DNA of 64,000 nt from Cohaesibacter gelatinilyticus (GTDB lineage Bacteria > Pseudomonadota > Alphaproteobacteria > Rhizobiales > Cohaesibacteraceae), in contig NZ_OBEL01000010.1 of the NCBI RefSeq assembly GCF_900215605.1, positions 27,540 through 91,539 of the forward strand, written 5' to 3'. The notes under the pieces are model-generated. The model saw only the letters and a list, made by a program, of their open reading frames with translations. It was not told the origin of the DNA and did not search any database. The position numbers and the translations under genes are program-made. How positions within the stretch are numbered: position 1 is the stretch's first letter; each line of letters starts with the position of its first letter. Below are positions 26,372-33,955 of the stretch, piece after piece.

Positions 26372-27196
26372 TTAAACTCGGTCTGTTTCACCTCTAGCTT
26401 GCCCTTGAGACACAATTATGGCCTTCAACTCAGCCAGTTCTGCCCGAAGGGCCTTTACCTCGGTACTCACGCTTTCCGTTTCTTCATGCAAGGCGGCGCG
26501 ATCTGCTTCTGCCGTCGCTTCATGTTCGGACTGCATGGCGGAGACAATGATACCGATGAAGAGGTTCAGAACGGTGAAGGAAGTAACAAGAATGAACGGC
26601 ACGAAGAAGAGCCAGGCGAGGGGAGCATAATCCATCACCGGACGAACGACGCCCATGGACCAGCTTTCCAGCGTCATGATCTGGAACAAGGTATAGGAGG
26701 ATTCTCCAAGCGTCCCAAACCATTGTGGAAAGGCCTCGCCATACAGCTTTGTGGCCATGACCGCAAAGACATAATAGATGAGTCCCAACAGCAGTGAGAT
26801 GGAGCCCAGACCGGGTAATGCTTCCAGCAAAGCACCGACCACACGGCGAAGACTTGGAACAAAGCTTATCAGGCGCAAGACACGCAAGACACGCAAGGCA
26901 CGCAGAACCGATAAACTACCAGAGCTCGGAATGAGCGCAATGACAACCACCACAAAGTCAAAGATTGACCAAGGGTCGGTGAAGAAGCGCAGACGATGAA
27001 TGCCAAGACGTAGACTGATCTCGATCACGAAAATTGCCAGAATGGCTTTATCAAGCAGATGAAAGAAGCCTCCGAAGAGTTCTACAGCTGCTGGCCATGT
27101 TTCCAGACCCAATGTGATGGCATTGAGAATGATCAGAGCGGTGATAGCCAGTTCAAACTGGCGGGAGGACAGGATTGTTTCTAGTCTGGCAAGCAT
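26372..27196 (-). CDS. Bacterial voltage-gated sodium channel (NaChBac/NavAb type)
   Basis: Inner-membrane ion channel subunit of 274 residues, one six-span domain that would assemble as a tetramer. Spans S1-S3 occupy about 15-110. S4 is SVLRALRVLRVLRLISFVPSLRR, with Arg at every third position, the voltage sensor. The pore loop is TLFQIMTLESWSM; TLESWSM is the filter of the sodium-selective channel NavAb. S6 (FVPFILVTSFTVLNLFIGIIVSAMQ) leads into a predicted coiled coil (about 235-265) typical of the family. Known relatives drive sodium entry linked to motility or pH homeostasis. Confidence 0.93.
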   Translation of the reverse strand: MLARLETILSSRQFELAITALIILNAITLGLETWPAAVELFGGFFHLLDKAILAIFVIEISLRLGIHRLRFFTDPWSIFDFVVVVIALIPSSGSLSVLRALRVLRVLRLISFVPSLRRVVGALLEALPGLGSISLLLGLIYYVFAVMATKLYGEAFPQWFGTLGESSYTLFQIMTLESWSMGVVRPVMDYAPLAWLFFVPFILVTSFTVLNLFIGIIVSAMQSEHEATAEADRAALHEETESVSTEVKALRAELAELKAIIVSQGQARGETDRV

Positions 27197-27321
27197 GACG
27201 AGGCATTTCCGTATCAGGACAAATGTGTATCAGTTGGCACTTTTTGTCCGCAAAGCATGGCGAATGCAAGACCTCAGTTACAAGACCCAAGGGAAAAGAG
27301 TATGATTGACCCTACCCAATT

Positions 27322-27356
27322 GGGGAGGCAAGGTGCAATCACCTTGCCCCTTTTTT
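27322..27356 (+). terminator. Orphan plus-strand terminator, possible small RNA end
   Basis: GGCAAGGTG and CACCTTGCC form a nine-base-pair stem with a four-base loop (extendable by flanking GGGG/CCCC), followed by six T. No plus-strand gene precedes it: the region back to 27196 lies upstream of the minus-strand channel gene. It may end a short untranslated RNA starting after 27197. Confidence 0.7.
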
Positions 27357-27383
27357 GAAAGATCGATAAAAGGATCACATTCA

Positions 27384-27457
27384 GCGGGTGTAGCTCAATG
27401 GTAGAGCAGGAGCTTCCCAAGCTTAAGACGAGGGTTCGATTCCCTTCACCCGCTCCA
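27384..27457 (+). tRNA. tRNA-Gly (anticodon CCC)
   Basis: Full 74-base cloverleaf with encoded CCA: acceptor GCGGGTG/CACCCGC, D arm GCTC/GAGC, anticodon loop TTCCCAA giving anticodon CCC, T arm GAGGG-TTCGATT-CCCTT and discriminator T. The anticodon stem GGAGC/GCTTA has a G-A mismatch at its outer pair and a G-T next to it. It reads GGG codons. No other tRNA is adjacent. Confidence 0.96.
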
Positions 27458-27544
27458 GCTGTTTTCATATATCTGATCGAAGTTGGTCCATTGCCCAAGC
27501 ATTTTTGAGAGCTGATTGCGCTGTCCAGAAAATGAATCCTGAAT

Positions 27545-28939
27545 CTAGAACTTCACTTCGACCAACAGCCCGCCATCGTCTTTCTCCACAAGAAGGACTT
27601 CGGAACCATGATAGTCGGCGATTGCCTTGACCAGAGCTAGGCCAAGGCCTGATCCTTGCCCTTTACGAGCGCTATCACGCTTGTAGAATGGCTCGAAAAC
27701 CCGGGAATGTTCGTCAGTCGGAATGCCCGGCCCGTCATCTTCTATGATGAGAATATTGTCTTTGGTACTAACTATAATGCTTGCTCCGGCGCCTGCATGT
27801 TGAATGGCATTTTCAACCAGATTGGAGGCCAATTGAGCAAGTAATTGCCAATCACCTTGAATAGTTCGATTGGAAGCTGCCGTAACCACGAGACGTTGTT
27901 CTTGCTCTTCTGCAACCTCGGTATAGAGATCTGCCATCAGATTGGCGAGATCATCCAGAGCCACGGGTTCCAGAGACGCTTTATTCTCACGGCTGCCCAG
28001 TCTGGAAATACGCTGAATGGAATCAAAGATACGGATGATATCTTCGGTCTTGTTGATTGCTCGCGCCATATCATCCTTATTTTTTGCGGTTTCCAGGATA
28101 GCGCGCAACTGTGTTAGCGGAGTGCGGAGTTCATGAGCAACATCTCTTGAAAAGTCGGTCAATTGCCGAACTGACATTTCCAGCTTCTGCGTTGCCTCGT
28201 CGATACCTAGCATCAATTCGTCAACGTCATCGCAAATTCGTTTGGGTGCTATGCGAAAAGATAAATCCCCATCAGCTATTTTCTGTAAGCCATCATGAAT
28301 TGCGCTGATACGTTTTTGTTGTCTGAGGCCAAGTACCAGCCCACCTGCCAAGGTAACAACGAGGATGATTGTGGTAATGGATAGAAGAATGGAGGGAAGC
28401 AATTGAAGTGCATCTTCCACTTCATGAATGGGAGTGTAGGCTGCAATAGCTCCGGAAGGGGTGGTTTTGACATAGACGCGCCAAAGATCGTCTTCCGTCA
28501 GTTCTTCCGTGGAACCGAGTTCTAACTCCAGCTCCTCCAGTTCTGTGGGCAGAAACTCGTTTTGGATGATCTGAAAATAACGCTCACTAAATAGCTTGCT
28601 GCTGGGAATGGTTCGAAAGCCATCTTGTTCAAAGATATTTTGTTTGATGGGGCCAATAAGCCGGCCGTTTTTGGGCAGATAGCTCTCAGAGCTTCCAACA
28701 AACATTGTCTCGCTTTGTGTCAGGAACCAAATCGGGGTTCCATCACTATCTGTTGTGCTGTCCAGAATGGATTGGGCACGATAACTCAACGCATCGTCGA
28801 TATCATCATGGATTTGATCTGAGATTTGCCAGCCTAGCAGGAAGCCAGCAGCAATCATGATGCCAGTGAACAACACGCAAAGCTGCAGCGCATTTCGAAG
28901 TGCACTCATGCGCATCAGGCTTTTAACTGCCGAAAACAT
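27545..28939 (-). CDS. Sensor histidine kinase of PepSY-linked two-component system
   Basis: Membrane kinase of 464 residues. A first span at about 18-40, a periplasmic region of some 130 residues rich in Glu (LPTELEELELELGSTEELTEDD), and a second span around 175-200 (PSILLSITTIILVVTLAGGLVLG). A HAMP domain follows, then the H box DFSRDVAHELRTPLTQLRAIL, N box LASNLVENAIQHAG, and G boxes IEDDGPGIP and GSGLGLALVKAIADYHG. The start overlaps the response regulator end by 17 bases, so the pair is coupled. The acidic sensor region would suit cation or peptide sensing; the signal is unknown. Confidence 0.92.
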   Translation of the reverse strand: MFSAVKSLMRMSALRNALQLCVLFTGIMIAAGFLLGWQISDQIHDDIDDALSYRAQSILDSTTDSDGTPIWFLTQSETMFVGSSESYLPKNGRLIGPIKQNIFEQDGFRTIPSSKLFSERYFQIIQNEFLPTELEELELELGSTEELTEDDLWRVYVKTTPSGAIAAYTPIHEVEDALQLLPSILLSITTIILVVTLAGGLVLGLRQQKRISAIHDGLQKIADGDLSFRIAPKRICDDVDELMLGIDEATQKLEMSVRQLTDFSRDVAHELRTPLTQLRAILETAKNKDDMARAINKTEDIIRIFDSIQRISRLGSRENKASLEPVALDDLANLMADLYTEVAEEQEQRLVVTAASNRTIQGDWQLLAQLASNLVENAIQHAGAGASIIVSTKDNILIIEDDGPGIPTDEHSRVFEPFYKRDSARKGQGSGLGLALVKAIADYHGSEVLLVEKDDGGLLVEVKF

Positions 28940-29600
28940 ATCCAGCCCCTCTGATGGTGCGAATTAATGAGGTTGGAAATGGTTTGTCGATCTTGGAACG
29001 AAGCCTGCTGACATGGGTTTCTACGATACTGGTTTCGGGATTGAAGTTGATGTTCCATACCCGCTCCAGCAGCATGGTTCGGGTGAGAACCCGCCCTCTA
29101 TTTTGCATGAAGGCTTCCAGCAAACGAAACTCCTTGGCATTGAGATCGATTTTCTGATTGCCTCGTTGGCAGGTATGAGATAGCAGATCCAGCTCCAGAT
29201 CCTCATAAGAGAGCTTGGTAACCTCGGGCTCTGTGGTCTGGCCTCCACGTCTTCCCAAGGCGACAATTCGTGCCAATAACTCGCTGGATGCAAACGGTTT
29301 GACGAGATAATCATCAGCTCCCGCTTCCAGTCCATCCACTCTGTCTTTCACTTCCCCCAAGGCTGTCAGCATCAGGGTGGGTGTTTTGATCTTTGCACTC
29401 CGCAAAGCCTTTATCAGTGATAAACCGTCCAGCCCGGGCACCATTCGATCCAGAACCAATATGTCGTAATCTCTCGTAGTTGCTGCAAAGAGCGCATCCG
29501 GACCATTTTCAAACCAGTCCACGATATGTCCGGCTGCTTCCAGGCTCTGACAAATCCACTGACTGATCTCACTATCATCTTCGAGAAAAAGAATACGCAT
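28923..29600 (-). CDS. OmpR-family response regulator of PepSY-linked system
   Basis: DNA-binding response regulator of about 225 residues. Receiver: EDDSE near residue 7-11, phospho-acceptor Asp in ILVLDRMVPGLDG, MLTALGE and DDYLVKPF. Winged-helix effector: EFRLLEAFMQNRGRVLTRTMLLERVWN and TSIVETHVSRLRSKI...IRTIRGAGYVF. ATG 29600 (MRILFLEDD) is the natural family start, although the ribosome site before it is weak; an ATG 57 bases upstream is less likely. It sits between the PepSY protein and its kinase in one transcript. Confidence 0.93.
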   Translation of the reverse strand: MRILFLEDDSEISQWICQSLEAAGHIVDWFENGPDALFAATTRDYDILVLDRMVPGLDGLSLIKALRSAKIKTPTLMLTALGEVKDRVDGLEAGADDYLVKPFASSELLARIVALGRRGGQTTEPEVTKLSYEDLELDLLSHTCQRGNQKIDLNAKEFRLLEAFMQNRGRVLTRTMLLERVWNINFNPETSIVETHVSRLRSKIDKPFPTSLIRTIRGAGYVFGS

Positions 29601-29683
29601 TTTAACGGGCGTCCATATAACATAGCTGGAAGGTGGCTTGGACCACCTTCTCAACATTGAGAGACTTTATATACAGTCCGATA

Positions 29684-30061
29684 TCACTTCATCTTGCAAT
29701 CATCATGGTCATCTTCGTGATGTTCTTCATTGTTATGGCCCAGCTCTTCCATTAGATTCCGCAAGGCTTCCGGTGAGTTGGCAGATGCGTTGGCTGTGGC
29801 GATTATGGTGCCATTAGTGCCATCAATTTGCATGAGGGTATGGGACGTCTCAGACGCCAGTTCTGCTACATATATTGTTGTATTGTCGATATGATCCAGC
29901 TCCAAAGCCACAAGATCTCCATGCTTGCTGCTGGTCGCGATCTCCATTGCTTTGGCAAATGAGAGCGAAGGTTTGATCAGATCCTCAGTGGACTGAGATG
30001 CTGCGAATGACATACCAGTGGTGATGATAATGGCCGCGATGGTGACAGTGATGGTTTTCAT
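29684..30061 (-). CDS. Periplasmic PepSY-like protein with metal-binding-type tail
   Basis: Exported protein of 125 residues. Signal peptide MKTITVTIAAIIITTGMSFA, then one PepSY-like module: SLSFAKAMEIATSSKHGDLVALELDHIDNTTIYVAELAS...THTLMQIDGTNG-type pattern of helix followed by strands. The C-terminus is extremely rich in His, Asp and Glu with one Cys (ELGHNNEEHHEDDHDDCKMK), a likely divalent metal ligand cluster. First gene of a three-gene unit with a response regulator and kinase. Inferred role: periplasmic accessory or target of that system, possibly a metal sensor or buffer. Family assignment is moderate since PepSY is weakly conserved. Confidence 0.8.
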   Translation of the reverse strand: MKTITVTIAAIIITTGMSFAASQSTEDLIKPSLSFAKAMEIATSSKHGDLVALELDHIDNTTIYVAELASETSHTLMQIDGTNGTIIATANASANSPEALRNLMEELGHNNEEHHEDDHDDCKMK

Positions 30062-30244
30062 GGGGTGTCCTTTTCAAATCTATCTCTGTTGCAAGCACGT
30101 CGATTGCTTGTGAGGCGAAATTAGAAACGGAAACTTACAGGCACTCCGGCGCCAGTTTACAATTTTGTAAAGTGGATAATCTGCTTTGGAAGTTATATAA
30201 AAAGAGCCAGATGGAAGACATCACTATCGAGGTTTCCAAATAGT

Positions 30245-30907
30245 TTATGCAGGAATAGTGGTCTTCTTCAGATTGGCCATGAGATAATGGAACTTCTCAC
30301 CCTGAACCGCGACGTGATCTCGCAATTCATTGGCTGCAAGATCAGACTCGTTGTTGGACAGAGCTTCAACAATTGCTTTGTGTTCTGCCATGGATTGCTC
30401 CATACGGCCTCGCAAACGCAATTGCAGGCGACGGAAGGGTTTCAGTCGCTTGTGGAGTCGCCTTGCTTCCTGTTCTAGAAAGCTGTTCCCGGATTCGCGA
30501 TAGATAATATTGTGGAATTTTTCATTCTCGAGATAATAGCCATCCGTGTCATCCGTATCCACTGCTGCCTGACAATTCCTGTTGGCTTCCTTCAGCTCAT
30601 TGATCGCGTCTTCTGATATCCGTTTGGCGGCCAAACGTCCACAAACGGCTTCCAGCTCTGCCATGACCTCGAACATTTCCATGAGTTCCAGTGGACCAGG
30701 CTGGCAAACAAAGGCGCCACGACGTGGTATGAGCTTTACAAGTCCGGAAAGAGCAAGTCTTTGAATTGCTTCTCGAAGTGGGGTTCGTGAAACCTTGAAT
30801 CTCTCTGCAAGTCGAACTTCGTCCAACCGATCTCCATCGGCAAATGTACCGTTGAAAATCAGCTCTTCCAATTCTTGAGCGATGCTATCTGCGCGGCGTT
30901 TCTCCAT
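30245..30907 (-). CDS. GntR/FCD family regulator of the malonate operon (MatR-like)
   Basis: Transcription factor of 220 residues. Winged helix at about 5-70: SIAQELEELIFNGTFADGDRLDEVRLAERFKVSRTPLREAIQRLALSGLVKLIPRRGAFV. The FCD ligand domain (about 80-210) carries the metal-binding acidic and His residues (EKFHNIIYRESGN, MAEHKAIVEALSNND-type helix, RDHVAVQGEKFH). It is divergent from the TRAP-matAB operon, with a palindromic operator candidate between, so it is probably the malonate-responsive repressor called MatR in rhizobia. ATG 30907 is the only sensible start. Confidence 0.9.
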   Translation of the reverse strand: MEKRRADSIAQELEELIFNGTFADGDRLDEVRLAERFKVSRTPLREAIQRLALSGLVKLIPRRGAFVCQPGPLELMEMFEVMAELEAVCGRLAAKRISEDAINELKEANRNCQAAVDTDDTDGYYLENEKFHNIIYRESGNSFLEQEARRLHKRLKPFRRLQLRLRGRMEQSMAEHKAIVEALSNNESDLAANELRDHVAVQGEKFHYLMANLKKTTIPA

Positions 30908-30928
30908 GCCCTTGTTTTAAACGCATGC

Positions 30929-30963
30929 TTGACAAAACGCAATAAACGAGTTTTTGTATACAA
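30929..30963 (+). promoter_or_regulatory. Promoter and GntR operator of the malonate operon
   Basis: TTGACA at 30929-30934 resembles a -35 box. The perfect ten-base palindrome TTGTATACAA at 30954-30963 lies where the -10 element should be and has the TTGT-ATACAA form common for FCD-type GntR regulators. A repressor here would block the plus-strand operon. The spacing to a consensus -10 is longer than ideal. Confidence 0.65.
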
Positions 30964-31035
30964 GAATTAAATTTAAAAATACAAAAATCAATCACTCTAT
31001 CATTTCAGTTAAACGACCGACTTAGGGAGGAAACT

Positions 31036-32022
31036 ATGAAGTCGATTTTGAAATCAGCAGTGGGGGCCGCTGCTCTCATAGCTATTGCCAGTGTGGCCAA
31101 TGCCGCCGAGTTGCGGTTGTCGCATCAATGGTCAAGCAAGGATGTAAGGCACAAGGTAGCTCAGATCGTTGCGGATGAAGTCGCAGCCGCCAATGTGGAT
31201 CTGAAAATCAAGATTTTCGGATCAAAATCTCTCTTCAAGCCACGAGAGCAATATCGCCCGCTCAGTCGCGGGTTTCTTGATATGTCCGTTCTGCCACTCA
31301 GTTATGCTGGCGGACAGCGTCCGCAATATAATCTGACATTGATGCCAGGTCTGGTGAAAAACCATGATCATGCCGCCCGTTTGAGTGAATCGCCGTTCAT
31401 GAAAGACCTGGAAAAGATCATGGCAGAAGATGACGTCATGGTTCTGGTCCATGGTTATCTGGCCGGCGGCTTTGTTGGCAAGGACAAATGCATTACCAAG
31501 CCTGAAGATGTGAAGGGTCTGCAAACTCGTGCTGCGGGCAAATCCTTTGAACAAATGCTGGCCGGAGCAGGGGCATCCATTGCTTCCATGGCGTCTTCCG
31601 AGATCTATAATGCCATGCAGACCGGTGTTTTGAATGCCGCCAACACGTCATCTTCGTCATTTGTATCCTATCGCATCTATGAGCAGGTCAAATGCTATAC
31701 TCCAGCGTCCGATCTGGCGCTCTGGTTCATGTATCAGCCATTGTTGATGAACAAGACGAGCTTTGAAAAGCTGAACGAAGATCAGCAAAAGGCTTTGCTT
31801 GCTGCTTCCAAGAAGGCACAGGCCTATTATCTGGAAGAGGCCAAAAAACAGGATGCAGCATCCGAAAAAGTCTTCCGCGATGCTGGTGTTGAAATTGCCA
31901 AAATGAGTCAGGCTGATTTTGATGCCTGGCGTGAACTGGCGAAGAAAACCTCCTACAAGGCTTTCGTAGACGAGGTCTCGGATGGTCAGCAATTGCTGGA
32001 TAAGGCTCTTGCCGTTGAGTAA
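31036..32022 (+). CDS. TRAP transporter solute-binding protein (malonate)
   Basis: Periplasmic DctP-type protein of 328 residues. Signal peptide MKSILKSAVGAAALIAIASVANA, mature start AELRLSHQWSSKDVRHKVAQIVADEV. Family features include QYRPLSRGFLDMSVLPLSYAGG, the long helix region and ALWFMYQPLLMNKTSFEKLNEDQQKALL near the C-terminus; an Arg in LQTRAAGKSFEQML would bind the carboxylate. Malonate as ligand is inferred from matAB downstream in the same operon, as in rhizobial MatP. Strong ribosome site GGGAGGAA before ATG 31036. A stable hairpin follows the stop codon. Confidence 0.92.
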   Translation: MKSILKSAVGAAALIAIASVANAAELRLSHQWSSKDVRHKVAQIVADEVAAANVDLKIKIFGSKSLFKPREQYRPLSRGFLDMSVLPLSYAGGQRPQYNLTLMPGLVKNHDHAARLSESPFMKDLEKIMAEDDVMVLVHGYLAGGFVGKDKCITKPEDVKGLQTRAAGKSFEQMLAGAGASIASMASSEIYNAMQTGVLNAANTSSSSFVSYRIYEQVKCYTPASDLALWFMYQPLLMNKTSFEKLNEDQQKALLAASKKAQAYYLEEAKKQDAASEKVFRDAGVEIAKMSQADFDAWRELAKKTSYKAFVDEVSDGQQLLDKALAVE

Positions 32023-32029
32023 GATATTC

Positions 32030-32050
32030 GGGGCGACTTTCAGTCGCCCC
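32030..32050 (+). other. Intercistronic hairpin after the TRAP binding-protein gene
   Basis: GGGGCGACT and AGTCGCCCC pair perfectly over nine bases with a three-base loop, seven bases past the stop codon and without a T-run. It probably protects the 3' end of the binding-protein mRNA and so raises its level over the permeases. Confidence 0.75.
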
Positions 32051-32090
32051 AACGTCCTTCCGAAATCAGAAGCACTCTCAGGAGGAGACC

Positions 32091-32639
32091 ATGGCTGGGC
32101 ATAGCTCCGCTGTTGCAGCTCATTCCGGCAATAATGCCTTTTTGAAAATTGTAGAGAGACTATCCACCTTGGCAGGATGGGCCTCTGCAGCCATGATTGT
32201 CATTGCCGTTGCGATCACCTGCCAAATGATTGTCGTTCGTTTTGTTCTCAATGGATCAACCGTCTGGCAGACAGAGGCAGTTATCTATCTGGTCATTGCC
32301 TCAACGCTCATTGGCCTGCCTTATGTTCAGCGTTTGAGAGGGCATGTCAATGTCGATCTGATCCCGATTTCCCTATCGCCCGGACCCCGTTTCATATTGG
32401 CAATATTGACATTGTTTCTTTCCATTCTCATCGTGCTTGTGATGGTTTTCTATGGTTGGGAATATTGGGCAGTTGCATGGGACCGTGGCTGGCGTTCCGA
32501 TACAGTCTGGGGGGTTCGGCTCTGGATACCTTATCTGGCAATTCCCGTTGGTTTCACGCTTCTTCTGCTGCAACTGATTGCAGATTTCGTAGCGCTCATC
32601 CTCTGCATAGATAAACCATTTGGATTGGAGGACGTTTGA
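32091..32639 (+). CDS. TRAP transporter small permease (DctQ type)
   Basis: Inner-membrane subunit of 182 residues with four spans (about 25-48, 60-80, 98-120 and 142-165), the standard DctQ topology, including VWQTEAVIYLVIASTLIGLPYVQRLRGHVNVDLIP, which is typical of the family. It stabilises or assists the large permease in proton- or sodium-driven uptake. ATG 32091 has AGGAGG nine bases before it. Its stop overlaps the start of the large permease, so the two are coupled. Confidence 0.92.
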   Translation: MAGHSSAVAAHSGNNAFLKIVERLSTLAGWASAAMIVIAVAITCQMIVVRFVLNGSTVWQTEAVIYLVIASTLIGLPYVQRLRGHVNVDLIPISLSPGPRFILAILTLFLSILIVLVMVFYGWEYWAVAWDRGWRSDTVWGVRLWIPYLAIPVGFTLLLLQLIADFVALILCIDKPFGLEDV

Positions 32640-33955
32640 TGGACCCGCTATTCCTCGGAGGTCTGGTTGCCATTGCAACCATCCTCGTGCTGTTTTCGGG
32701 CGTATCAGTGGCACTTGGGCTCCTCATTGTGTCTGCTGGTTTTCTTCTGACCTTTGATGGTTTCCGGTCATTGGAGCTCATGCCGGAAATCCTGTTTGGT
32801 AAACTGGATAATTTTGCACTTCTGTCCATTCCCATGTTCATCATCATGGGGTCATCCATTGCATCGACCCGAGCCGGAGCTGATCTCTATGAAGCGCTGG
32901 AGCGCTGGTTGACCCGCGTACCCGGCGGTCTGGTTGTGTCTAACCTTGGTGCCTGCGCGCTCTTTGCGGCCATGTCGGGGTCATCACCTGCGACCTGCGC
33001 AGCCATCGGTAAGATGGGTATCCCGGAAATGCGTAAGCGCGGCTATCCTGACGGCGTAGCGGCAGGATCCATTGCTGCTGGTGGAACACTTGGTATCCTC
33101 ATTCCGCCATCTGTCACCATGATTGTCTATGGTATTGCAACCGAGACCTCCATTGGCCGTCTGTTTTTGGCGGGTGTTGTGCCTGGTTTGTTGCTGGTTG
33201 GCCTCTTCATGGTCTGGTCACTCTATTCAACCTGGCGCTCTGGTGATGCGTCCAGACTGAGCGCCGGTAGCTATACATGGGCACAGCGTTTCGAAATTCT
33301 GCCACGCGTAGTGCCTTTTCTGCTCATCATCCTGGGGGTGCTCTACGCCATGTATGGCGGCATTGCAACGCCGTCGGAAACTGCCGCTGTCGGTGCCTTG
33401 ATGTGCCTATTGGTCGCCATGATCATCTACAAACTCTGGCATCCATCCAAGATCTGGATCGTGCTTCGAGACAGCACCAAAGAAAGCGTGATGATCCTGT
33501 TCATCATTGCTGCTGCCGGTGTCTTCTCTTATATGCTTTCATCGTTGTTCATCACGCAGTCAATTGCAGAATGGATCGGTACGCTGGATGTCAATCGCTG
33601 GGTACTGATGGGGGCGGTCAACATTTTTCTTTTGATTGCTGGTTTCTTCCTGCCGCCAGTTGCAGTGATCTTGATGGCTGCGCCGATCCTGCTCCCAATT
33701 ATCACGACCGCCGGGTTTGATCCTATCTGGTTTGCCGTTGTGCTGACCATCAATATGGAAATCGGCTTGATTTCCCCGCCAGTTGGACTGAACCTCTATG
33801 TGATCAACGGCATTGCTCCGGATATCTCGCTCAAGACCATTCTGACCGGCTCTCTGCCGTTTGTTGCCTGCATGGTTTTGGCGATCATTCTGTTGTGTCT
33901 GTTTCCAAGCTTGGCGACCTGGCTTCCTGATATTGTGATGGGGAAAGCAATATGA
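32636..33955 (+). CDS. TRAP transporter large permease (DctM type)
   Basis: Transport subunit of 439 residues with about 12 spans, normal for DctM. Motifs: FALLSIPMFIIMGSSIASTRAGADLYEALERWLTRVPGGL, AAMSGSSPATCAAIGKMGIPEMRKRGYP, AAGGTLGILIPPSVTMIVYG and EIGLISPPVGLNLYVINGIAPD. The paired Pro-rich hairpins are the substrate and ion sites of this elevator-type transporter. It overlaps both the small permease and the decarboxylase genes by four bases, so transport and catabolism are expressed as a unit. Confidence 0.94.
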   Translation: MMDPLFLGGLVAIATILVLFSGVSVALGLLIVSAGFLLTFDGFRSLELMPEILFGKLDNFALLSIPMFIIMGSSIASTRAGADLYEALERWLTRVPGGLVVSNLGACALFAAMSGSSPATCAAIGKMGIPEMRKRGYPDGVAAGSIAAGGTLGILIPPSVTMIVYGIATETSIGRLFLAGVVPGLLLVGLFMVWSLYSTWRSGDASRLSAGSYTWAQRFEILPRVVPFLLIILGVLYAMYGGIATPSETAAVGALMCLLVAMIIYKLWHPSKIWIVLRDSTKESVMILFIIAAAGVFSYMLSSLFITQSIAEWIGTLDVNRWVLMGAVNIFLLIAGFFLPPVAVILMAAPILLPIITTAGFDPIWFAVVLTINMEIGLISPPVGLNLYVINGIAPDISLKTILTGSLPFVACMVLAIILLCLFPSLATWLPDIVMGKAI

